Origin: Oasisia sp. SBJ-2009
Taxonomy: Eukaryota; Annelida; Polychaeta; Sabellida; Siboglinidae
DNA: 64,000 bases
Assembly: GCA_964017155.1 (NCBI GenBank)
Contig: OZ024855.1
Location: 3,077,491 to 3,141,490, forward strand
Direction: 5' to 3'
Part shown: positions 29,083 through 40,100 of the stretch, piece by piece
Numbering within the stretch: position 1 is the stretch's first letter
Layout of the letters: every line of letters begins with the position of its first letter
Position numbers and translations under genes: made by a program
The notes under the pieces: model-generated
Databases searched by the model: none
Told to the model about the DNA's origin: nothing
What the model saw: only the letters and a program-made list of their open reading frames with translations

Positions 29083-30380
29083 ATCTGCTACAATAACTTG
29101 AACCAATCACCCGAGTGTCAACAAATTAAGTTACAATTTAATACTTTTCAACAAGTAATGTCAGACAAAAATGCACCACTGAAAAACGGTCATCAGTGTG
29201 TGACAGAAACAGTATGTTCAATGACATGGCGGCCTTTTGCATTGATTGATTCTGTTTAATGGTGGATTTCTTTATACAGTGTAAGATCTCTATCTCTGGA
29301 CTCATTGACAAACAAGTTATCCTTCACAGATTACTGACATATTTTACTACAAGACAAACATTCACATACAAACTCAAAGTACGTATAAGCATATGCCTAA
29401 TTAACTGTTCTAAAACCAGAACTTTGTTCTACATGATATAATGTAGTTTCATCACAACAATGTATGTAAATATAGTGTACATACTTAACGCCACCACTCA
29501 CCAAAACGATACACACACCCACAATTCACGTAAATAATTTTAGCAATGTTTAAATAAACCTGTATTTTACATTTCAAACAAAAAGCATGTAATAAAAAAA
29601 TTAACAGACTTGCAAGTTTTCATATTCTCCAACTAATCATGTATTGTGTAATACGTTTCACGAACATGAAATCATTTCTCTGTCAATTTACATCTTATAA
29701 AAATGTATCTGTAAACCAGCATCAATACAGAAAATATTTCGCACCATTCATACCATTAGTATCTGCAAATATTAGTTATCATTAACTACATTCTGCACAT
29801 CCAGCCTTCATAAATGAATGCTTATATTTAACCTATATCTAAAATGTACAGCTTATGTAAGTAAGTAAAAATTAATACCATAATAAATTTGTTCAAATCA
29901 TGTAATTTGATAAAATTCACTACCACTGCAATATGGTAACGCTGATGTGTTAAAAACCTCTCTTCCTTATGTACAAGTGTCCATATTTCAACCAATGTTT
30001 ACTATTACATCATCTACACAAACATGTTAACTTTGGAGTATGTAAATAATGACGTTTAGCGGTGTACTATAAATTCGCTTGTGTTGTTTACAGTGTCTGC
30101 ACCGTTGGAATGTAATATCTAGCTGTGACCTACATGCGATGTGTTTATCTTATCTAACAGTAACAGACAGCAGCCAATGGTGGTTTCAAGGTGCTAATTA
30201 TGCATACGGGCTTTAACGTTTCAAATGACTCAAAACAGCCCCCAAAATGAAAGCCAATAACTGCTGCATTAAACTAATATGGTTGCCAACATATTACCAA
30301 ACACGGTGCTGGTTCCAATCTCTCCAATCTGGTCAATATGCACTGTTTGTTCTAATCAATAGATGGCACCGCCATAACAA
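29082..30380. other. No gene seen; AT-rich DNA downstream of RAB20
   Basis: Only short ORFs. The right part may be a distal 3' UTR or flank of the minus-strand RAB20-like gene. Confidence 0.4.
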
Positions 30381-30386
30381 TTTATT
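30381..30386 (-). terminator. Candidate poly(A) signal for the RAB20-like gene
   Basis: AATAAA on the minus strand, about 140 bp beyond the stop codon at 30527-30529. Confidence 0.55.
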
Positions 30387-30526
30387 TTCCATGCAACACA
30401 GCAGAACATTTGACAACTTGTGCCACACCTATTAATGTGTAATGTTTACATTGTTATTGACTTTCTGAACTTAGATGACTACTTTTTACAAGTACACACC
30501 CTCCATCCTTCTAGCGCCACACCCAA

Positions 30527-33500
30527 TCAACAACTACACTTGCTTGATGATGATTGTGAGCTCCTTCGCAAGTCAACTGTGCTACGTCTCACATTTCGAT
30601 TCTGTTCCTCCAAATGCGAAAGTTTCTGATTGAATATGTACTCAAAAACTTTGACTACGTTTTGACCATTCAAACTGGACGTCTCAAAGTAGGGTAACTG
30701 TTCAAGGGGGGCAGAGTTGAGTTCACGGGTAAGAATGAGGGCATCGTCCTGGGAGACAGCCCGAGCGTGTGATGACAGTAGGTCGACTTTAGTTGCCACC
30801 ACGACCACCAGGCAGTCTTTGTCGGCGTCCTGGAGGAGGGTTTTAAACCGCGCCCTGCAGAAGAAAGGTGACAAAATTAGCAACTGCAAAATATTGGCGG
30901 TATTAAAAAAAAAAAATTATTAACATAAAGATGATTAGATCATTATTAAAAAAATTCCTCAAACTCAGAAAACAAATGAGTTCTCACAATTCATTAATAT
31001 ATGAAAATGAATCACGAATGACGACAGATGGCCACATAAACCTGATAATGTACTGTGGCCTATTGGTAGACCAGTTATTATTCATACTTGGTGTTTGTGA
31101 CAATGTATTAACAATACAGTTGTCCGTATTTCATTATTGAGTCATAATAAAAATTATCATTTAATTATCTATTTTTTTATTGAAAACCTTTGTTAAAAGA
31201 CATCATATTGAAATTTATAGCTTTGTGTCAACATTGCTGCGTTGCCCATTTTAACACAAATCTTACAGCTTGACATACAAACTTCAACTGTACACACACA
31301 AATGCCAAACCAAAAGTATCCACAAAAAGACTGCATTAAAAATGTTGTGAGGCATTCTATGAGATACTTAGCTCTGAAAGACGACCGTGAGAGAACAGAG
31401 CCCAACATGCACCGGTCCCCTGTAGTCACACTGGCTCACCTGAGGGTGTGAAATGAGTCTTCGCTGGTGACGTCGTAGGCGAAGATGGCAGCACCAGCTC
31501 CTCGACAGTAGAACGCACTCAGTCCACAGAACTTCTCCTCTCCCGCTGTGTCCTGAAGGTGAACGAGAATCCCTTCGTAACGAGTTTGATCAATGATGAC
31601 TGACTTTCACCAACCTCATCAAACATTTGCAGAAACTGCCACCTTGCATTAAGAGTGTTTGTTGATAAAATTATAATTTTAAATGAATGTTCTGGTTCAG
31701 GTTGTTCAGGGCTCACTTTGTCCAGTAACACTCTGTTGTGTGTTTGTGGACGCGGACGATCTCAGTGTCTGATCCATGGATGAATAGATCCCTGCAAAAT
31801 GGCTATTCGTTGTTGTTTTTAAAGTGTTTTAATTTTATTATATTATATTCACTAATAAATGTTATTTTATAATTTTTCTATACATGTTTTTTTTTCTCAA
31901 TTATTTATCTGGATCTATTTATTTATCAACACTTTTATGAATATGAAGTAAAATGAGCTGCAATTGTTTCCGACTGACTGAAGCCTTTGTGTAACAAAGT
32001 AGCTATATTTGTTCTTGCCTAAGACACTCAGAGCAACATACACTAGACATGAGTAGATCTAAATATACACAAGATGTGCCTTACACACACTGATACTTAA
32101 CATACACAGATAAGTAAACACAGTATGATATCACCACTCCATTCTCAGAGCACCAAGTGCAGCCAGTTTTGTTTGTATTTTCAGAGGGTGCTAATTTCCA
32201 AAGCCTAACACATTAGCAGTAGTTCACCCATGTCTTGTCTTTTTATAATCTCACTGTATAAGTCAAAGACTCTACTGTTAAACCCTACAGCTTGGTTGAT
32301 ATTTCACAGTTTAATTAAAACAGTGAAATAAACTGTTTAAAAGTATTCCACACATGAGTCTACAACTCATGTTCTTCCAGGCAGAGAAATTGCTAGCAGC
32401 AGCACAAAGATGGAATGAAGTATGTTAAAGCCACAGATGTGACTGAACAAGTCAGAAGTGGATCTGGGCGATGCACGTCAGTAAATACAAGATAACTAAT
32501 GGACATGGCGTATCACCATCTGGAACCTTACAAAGGGAAACAAAGAAGACTGGTAAGACGATGGAGAGATGGACTAGATGATTACTGGGTGGCACCAGCT
32601 GGCAGAGATAGACTGATCTGGAAACTACATGCTGAGGCCTGGCAATATCGTCTAACCAATATTTCATACAGAAAATTATATCAAATAAGTAAATATACCA
32701 TAAAATAATAAAATCTAGTAAATATACCAAAACATAAAAAATAATCTGGCTATGAACTGTTCTGTTTTCTGGAAGTCCTCCCACTGGTAACTGCGACACA
32801 AGGCTCACGTCAGACCCTTGTCTACTTAATCACATCATGACACAGGGTAGGCTTCACCAGAGTTGGCCTACCACTCCCTTGCTTTATGCTAATCAGAGCT
32901 AATTACTTACATATTACTTACCCATATGGCTATATTGTATGGTCCCCACTGGCGCAGTGAGAAATGGGCACCTATAGTCTAAAACATAAAAATAAATAAC
33001 TTAGAAAATGCATAGCCGAAGATAAATACAGTATATGCAAGTTCACATTACACACTGATTACTTGTGTAGTAACTTCAATGTAGCAGTACACTGCTTTTG
33101 AATAGGGTTACTTTGGATCCATGGAACTCTAAAAGTACTTTTATAATTATCAAATGTAACTTTTTAATATTAAACTGACCTTTTTTTCTAAGTTTAACAA
33201 TGTTAATATTAAATACAGAGATAAAGTTTGCAACTGCACTTACATTAATTGATTTATGAACTTCACTATTTGTTTCATGTTATAAATACTTACATTGGCT
33301 TCTTTCTTGAAAGTGCCTTCCATGTACCTGTGAATCAGGGCTGTTTTGCCAACATCGGAAGCTCCTAGGATGATAACTTTTAGGTCCCTGCAAATATTTC
33401 ACCTTTACTTAAACACAAAACACTTAAACATAAAACGAGAAGTACTATGTCTTTATTATGCTGTGTGGTTTTTAAATGCATGCAAAGAACTCTCCAGATG

Positions 33501-34961
33501 ATGTACCCAATGCGGGATGGCCAATCCTCTGACGTGGTCTTCATAAAACAACATGGCCTCAGGCATGTCATCTTTTAACTTGCATTGCATACATTTTTTG
33601 TTCTCCTATTGAACCAACCCACTTCTTCACTCCAGGGAGTACCAAGTAGGTGAACAAAGCTAATATTATAGGTAAATTATGCTGAAGCCATGGACTGCAT
33701 GTGTGCATGCATACATGTGGGCTTGCACACACGTACATATATCATGTCAGCTTTGGGGCGCACAGCATATCCGGACCAGTCCACTATTATAAAATAGGGG
33801 TTAGGGTGTATTGCACAATGCAGCAATACTAGCTAGCTAGACCCCTACTTTATAACAGTGGACTGGTCTGGATAGGTTGTGCGCCCCAAATTTGACATAT
33901 ATCCCAGCAAACAAGGAACCATTTCTGAACCAGTTGGCAGGTGTCATACTGGTTCATAATTGGTACAGCTCCACCAGTACATGTTTTCATGTGTATTCAC
34001 GTGAATACACGTGTTCTGCTTGTTGTCACGAATTTTGAACGAGTTTGACACGAGTCGTACTGGGTCAGAACTGGTACGGATTCACTGGTACGTGTCATCA
34101 CGTGAAAAAACTCGTGATTTCACAGGAAACACGTATTGACACACCAAATTTGTCAACAGAATCTGGTGAATTCACGTGAATTGAACCAGTTGAACTCGTG
34201 AATTCACTTACGGAACAGGTGAAATCACGGGTCTTTGTTTGCTGGGATCATGTCAATCAAAAAAAATCCTGGTAGATAGCGATTATATGATCACTATCTA
34301 CCAGGATTTTTTGTATTGACAAAAGTTTGATCCTGCATAAAAGCCTGGAAGAAAGTGACCATTATAGAAGGAAGTAGGAGGGAAAATAGGACTGGAGCAA
34401 AGAAAATCTGATGGGTGATGTAAAGTTGACTGGACAAAAGGAATAATTAAGTGACAGAAAATGTAACAGAAGAGTATTCGATGAATGGAACGATAACAGT
34501 AGGAAAGTTCACCAAGTGAAAACATGACAAAGAAAGAATGAAACTAAAGAGAAGGTGGCAGGAGAGACGACAGACAAAGACAACAACCAGACAGATCGAT
34601 GCAAACAGGAGCAGCCTCATGACATAAGGAGCTACTCTGTCTCTGAGTCTGACTGTGTCTGTGTCTGTCTCTATCTCTGAGCCTGGCCTGAGCCTGAGGC
34701 TGAGTAAGGAAGAGATTTTAGGATGTGGGGGATGGGTGACAACAGACAGATAAGGTATTAAACATGACTGATCCATGATAAACATGTGTATTTGTCGCTG
34801 GCGCTCTGCTAAGCAAGCCGGCTTGACACAGCAGCACGGCTTGGTATGTAGTAGACGCGAAACAGTGGCGATAATAGGGGATATTAGTCATCCAGGACAT
34901 AAACAAACTCATCTAGAGTCGCAACTTACGCTCGCTTCTTCGCTGGCACCGCGGTCGCCAT
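30527..34961 (-). CDS. RAB20: RAB20-like small GTPase, 5 coding exons, 207 aa
   Basis: Exons (minus, 5' to 3'): 34930-34961, 33294-33387, 32922-32978, 31440-31552, 30527-30854. All junctions are GT-AG, phases agree and the sum is 624 nt with TGA. A short N terminus (MATAVPAKKR) leads to the P-loop GASDVGKT, then switch I TIGAHFSLRQW, NIAIW and DTAGEEKF. Next come the YCRGA block, KDCLVVVVATKVDL (G4) and ETSS (G5), and the protein ends in SKCSC, a CXC double-geranylgeranyl site for membrane attachment. The QW...YNI.IWDTAG and SKDCL/KVDL spacing is characteristic of RAB20, which acts in endosome, phagosome and macropinosome traffic. Two departures are seen. The Gln after DTAG is Glu (vertebrate RAB20 also lacks Gln here), and the G4 NKxD is TKVD, as in Rho-family proteins. 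The start is the first in-frame ATG, followed 32 nt later by a strong GTAAGT donor. Introns hold MITEs and a LINE scrap. Confidence 0.93.
32430..32690 (+). pseudogene. LINE C-terminal tail remnant in RAB20 intron 3
   Basis: On the plus strand a fragment reads RRLVRRWRDGLDDYWVAPAG, then RDRLIWKLHAEAW. This matches the usual C-terminal block of APE-type LINE polyproteins (RWRDDLD..W...A.DR..W...EA). It is antisense to the host gene, and the rest of the element is absent. Confidence 0.65.
33737..33902. mobile_element. MITE with about 65-bp inverted repeats
   Basis: The left arm (33737-33802: TGTCAGCTTTGGGGCGCACA through AAAATAGGGGTTA) is mirrored by the right arm (33840-33902) with a few mismatches, around a 37-bp loop. 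A solo arm of the same family lies at 28115-28175. It sits in RAB20 intron 1. Confidence 0.85.
33903..34246. mobile_element. MITE with CCCAGCAAACA terminal inverted repeats
   Basis: A 344-bp segment starts CCCAGCAAACAAGGAACC and ends GGGTCTTTGTTTGCTGGG, a 15- to 18-bp imperfect terminal inverted repeat. The interior is rich in short palindromes such as CACGTG and TTCACGTGAA. No ORF of note. It abuts the previous MITE with no spacer. The target-site duplication is not clear. Confidence 0.8.
34251..34321. mobile_element. 71-bp hairpin mini-MITE
   Basis: TGTCAAT...ATTGACA ends enclose a near-perfect stem (AATCCTGGTAGATAG / CTATCTACCAGGATT) with a small loop. It is four bases from the preceding MITE. 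Confidence 0.75.
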
Positions 34962-37119
34962 CGTCGCCTCACAACAGTTACAGCATCGCCGTCGACCGAT
35001 CCAGTGGTTCGAGAGAAGACGGTCGCCCGGACTCGGTCATTTATGAATCAGAGTACCTCGGCCTAAATACCGACGACTGAATGACTGTCAGAGAAACGCT
35101 GACTGGGATTATAGCCCTCGTCCGCCTACGCTCGTCAGCTGTTCACGTGACATTGATAACGCATGCCCGAAGACGTCCAGCCGTCGAATGTTGCGTTTAC
35201 CAAACGTTTTCACACTACGTGCTCAATTAAAACAAAAAATCGCCCACTCCCTTAAGACTTAACAGTGCGTGCCAGTGATTTGCTGACAAGTTTGCGGTGA
35301 GCTGTGTGTGATCTTTGACACGAGTAAATGTAAAAATTCAGCCCACGTTCGGATGCACTGTCAGCGCCATCAGTCTGATCAGACCCGATGGCGATGAGCC
35401 ATCACTCACTCGGTCTGCCTGAAACTGCTGAATCTGGACAAATACGTTGCGCAATACTCATTCACTTGGTCTTGGCTAGACCATTTGTTTGCTCAAAAAC
35501 CGAAGCAGACATGAAATAAAAAATAACTGTCCGCGACGTAACAACATCCCGACCTTACAAGCCACAAACTACACACTAACACAGGGATAATACCAAAACC
35601 AATAATTTGAATAACACAAGATCGGGTAAAAGTAAAAGAGATAAAACTAAGAAACTCACCAGGAAGCACCTATTAGTACCAACAGACAATCCATAAAAGC
35701 CATGGTAATAAACTTGTAGCATTAGGAATAAAATTTCAGACCTTACCGTACGTGTGAATAGAAAACTACAACCCCGATATAATCATTGGCACTGAAACAC
35801 ACCTTGACAGTTCGATTAACAGCAGTGAACTGTTCCCCCAAATACTCAGTAATCCGTAAAGACAGAGACTTTGACAACTCCATGCAAAGGAGAGGTTCTG
35901 ATAGCATGATAGCATTAACATTTGACCTACAAGGAACACAGAACAGACAATACAATATAGGAACATTCTATAGATCACCCCAGTTTGGCAACACAATTAA
36001 ATGAATATATGCGTGAACTACGAGAATCTAACAACAAAATTAAACACAAATAAGGTAGAATAACGAGTGGGACATATAGTATACCTTCCAGTTAAATTCA
36101 TGGGAGTGAAAACATTTCCCATTGGTCACTGCGGTTGTTGAGTCTCTGGTCTTGGCAGAAGATGCAGTCCATCCTCCCACACAGTGATCAATGATTGCAC
36201 AGTCGGGCAGAGGTGACCACTGATAGTTGACTCAGGAGCAGGGGCAGTTGTAGGTGGAAGCACTGATGTAGTGAGTCTAAAGTACACAGCTCCGTCTGTT
36301 TGACATTCCGCCAAATTCTCTCACTGCATCCAGTTGATTCCCACGCTTAAAGTATATGGAGAGGGAATTCTAAGTCCCTTGTGTGACACACATGTACTCG
36401 TCACACAGGGTTAATTTTTATGTTCTGTTTTTTTTGTTCAGTTACAATGAACTGTAAATGGTCAACATAAGATATTTGTGTCAGTGTAGATATATTATTC
36501 ATGTTGTATCTTACACAAACAGATATCAATTATCTTTAGAAATAGAATGTAAATTATACATATTTTATTTTCAGTTTAATGTGCGTAAATCAAAGGAATA
36601 TATTTCTGATTAAAAGAAAACTGGTACAGCTATAATTGTTTTCATTCGAAGACTCGGTTCACCTCAGTGACAACTTAGATCCAGAACAATTTAAGTATAA
36701 ATAAAATAAACTGTTTTTTATCATTTGCTTTGTGGATGTTTGGTTTTACTTATAGAATATTTATTCTATTTATGTCTAGTGCAAATTTTTGAATAACATT
36801 AATTTAGCATGATTATTGGAATTCCCACCAGTTGTGTATTTATCTTCAAATTGGGCAGATATTTACACTAACCCAACGGCAGACGCAGTAGCAACTGACA
36901 AAGTCTATTGCTCTAATTTTATAGTTTGACTCTGCTCACTTCCAACAGTTTGCAGAGACGAGCAGCCAGGGGTGCAGCAGCACGTGGCAGCGCCCCCTGG
37001 ATTGTGAGGATGAATTCACAGTGAGGAGTTGAAAACAGGAACAGGTTTTGATGTCTTTCACACCCCAGTTGTGGTTAAACGTTACTGGTGTATTTCAGGC
37101 CTGACTGAAGAAGACACCA
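34962..37119. other. Divergent intergenic region between RAB20 and PDCD2L
   Basis: About 2.2 kb between the two start codons, so the promoters and 5' UTRs of both genes must lie here. The RAB20-proximal 200 bp is GC-richer than the rest. No TATA box, RNA gene or other coding exon was confidently recognised. Confidence 0.6.
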
Positions 37120-40100
37120 ATGGCGAAGGTGCTGCTGGGAACCTGTGATGAAGCCGTAGCCACAGACAGTGTCCTAGACTGGAGCACAAGCAAAATTGGG
37201 GGGAAACCGGTGAGAGAATATTAAAGATAACCTCTGTTCACTTTTATTGTAAAATCATTCCTCGTGGTTATATAGAGAACCTTGTGTTTCTGTGGGAAAA
37301 ATATATATTTTTAATACCTGGAGATATATTAAAAACTCAGCTAAAATTGGTTTAATTTTATAATTGGTTTTATTGCGGTTTATAATAAAATATAATATCA
37401 TATCAATAATTTTATTGGATTAACTAAGAAAAAGTCGTAACAAATTGTTAACATAATTTATCCAAATACTACCTGGGTACACAGTAAATACAATTTTTAC
37501 TGATAATTCAGCAAAATAAAGTGTCAAGATTAAAAATGGATATTCTGAAGAAAGTCTGCCTCAGTCTTGCATATTCTCATCAGCCCATTTGATGCGTGAT
37601 TGCAGTGAATATTCCCTAGAAACTCTGGCTTAAAACGTCTTCATAATTATTTTCGTTGACATTTGAGCACAAGTTATATTATCGTGAAGTAATAAATTAC
37701 CTTATCAGTCTTGTATCTTTTGTTACATCAATTATTACAACTATTGCATACATACAAATGTATTTAACATTTCCATCTGTGTTAAATTACAAAGTCTACT
37801 TGGTTCTGAAGCTGTTGCTTTTTCAAGGATTTTATTTCCTATTACATTTCTGTGACTTTTTTATTTGACTTTACCATAAGTTTATTTCCCACTATGGTAC
37901 AGTGCTTTCCCTCATTCCCCTCTGTTAACCTACCTGCTGGTGTTGTTCTGCCGTAGAACTGGACAAGTCCTGGGGTACACGTGCCTCTGTGTCCTCTGTG
38001 CGCCGGCTGCAGATTGCTGGTGACACAACTGTACTGCCCCCTGGCGGCCTCGCCCTTCAACAGAACCCTCTACGTGTTTGCGTGTGTCAGGCAACAATGT
38101 TGGAACAAAAGTGAAAGGTAACCATACATTTTTCGGTACCTTGTTTGGGTAGATATATTAAAAAAATTCCACAGTTAATATTTTGACTTGATTTAAAAGC
38201 TTAGAGTATTCATTAAATGTCATAGCTTTATGCAGGGACCTGTCCACCCGTCATTTGGACGGGTAAAAAACGTTGTGGACAGGTAGAAATATGGGTGGAT
38301 GGGTGGTGGATGTGTAAAAAAATTAAGGAGCAAAAAAGGTCTTTCAAAACCCTATATATTGTCAGTTATGCCTTAGAAGTGAATGTAAGTGGTGTCACGT
38401 GTGTTTGTAGTCCATTTCAGGTCATAAGACACATTTTAAAGTTTGTAAACTGGCTTAACAGTTAACATCTATGTGTCTACCAAAACATGTGTGACTGGCA
38501 ATAATTTGCATAAAGCCCAGTTGCATGTACTCAGAAAAATAATACTTTTATAGCATATTCCATATTGAGCTTGTCTTTTAAGATCCATGATTTGTTTTCT
38601 AAAGTTATTCAGTCAATATGCCATAAAATCCTAAGCGACATTTCATTATTATAATTTATGTTTTTTTTATAGCTGGTTTGTCTTAAGGGCACAAAAATTA
38701 GACCCCAGTTACCTGAAACATCCTTCAGAACCCAGCGTTGCCATGACGACAGAGACATCTTTGGATACAGTTGGCATGGCAACGTCTGACTGGTGTGCCG
38801 ATGCAGATGACTGGGACGATGACGATGACGATGTTGCCATAGCAACAACAGAACCAGTCACCACGACAACTGCCAATAATGTGCGTAGTGGTGATGCTAT
38901 CGATAGACAACAGTCCGACTTGGTTTCCATGGTAACAGAAACGAACTGCGTAACGAAATCAGCAGGAATCGATGTTCCCCGTTTGGGTGAATGTGGCGTG
39001 ATGGAAGAGACACCTGGTGGCGAGAAAGAAAATGAATTGACGAATGCCGCTCGACAAATGCAGTGTTTGCGACTGGGGGACAGCTCGGAATGTGGTAATA
39101 ACATTTGTGGTGAGGGCATGGAACAAGGTGACTGTGTCATTGCAGATGACAGTGTCCTTGACCTTGCCGCTGACAGTGTCCTGTCTAGACTGGTCGGTCC
39201 CCCGTCCCCCACTCTGGCTCCCTCTACCCCCTGTCACCAGGACACGGAGAATGACGTCACGTTATCGCGTGGGGAGCAGCAATTTACGTCGTACTACATC
39301 AGCGTCATCGAAGAACCCGATAAAGAGGCTGCACAGCTGAAGCACGAGCACCACCTACTGGCAGAGTACAGCACCAAGGAAGGTGTCGATCTCGATGCGT
39401 TGGCAGACGCATGCCAAGCGTAAGTTTTTTCCTTGCCCTTGTTTGGATTTGGACGTTTATATGTTTGAGACCGCTGATTTTCTTTTGCCACCAGTGCTGA
39501 TAATAGTTATCTAATTGAATTACATGACTAGTTTTGTGTGTGATACTTCATTAATCAAACATTTGTTAATACATAAAAATATGTTGGTGACTTGGTGTTA
39601 TGCTTTGTCTTTGGATAAATAAATAAAAATGTGTCAAAAATCTTGCAGTTATAATAAAGATTGAAAATAGTAAATATAAATCATTCCACTGTCAGGATTA
39701 TGTTTCACCCTGATGGCTCCCACCACGGAATGTCACCATAGCTTTATCTAGAGACCCGTCCACCCGTCATTTGGACGGGTAAAAACGAATATGGATGGGT
39801 TGAAATATGGAGGACGGGTTGTGGACGGGCAAAAAAATGAAGGAGCAAAAAAAAAGTCTTCCAAAACCATAGATATTGTTAGTTATGCGTTCAAAGTGAG
39901 TGTAAATGGTGTCACATGTGTGTTTGTAGCCCATTTCAGGTCATCAGGCACAATTTGAAAGTTTATAAACTAGCTTAACAGTTAACATCAACGTGTCCAC
40001 CAAAACATGTGACTGGCAATAATTTGATCCTACATAAAGCCCTGAATGTCACCTACTATTTGACTTACTTCCCCTCCCTGTCAGGGAGCCCGTGGGAGGA

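Noticed and set aside
31714..31790. Possible extra RAB20 exon between exons 3 and 4
   Set aside because: It has acceptor- and donor-like ends, but adding it breaks the phase into the DTAG exon. The switch I and NIAIW segment is already supplied by 32922-32978.
34775..35080. Plus-strand 101-codon ORF
   Set aside because: It overlaps RAB20 exon 1 on the opposite strand, which has the P-loop continuation and correct splicing. This frame has no domain.
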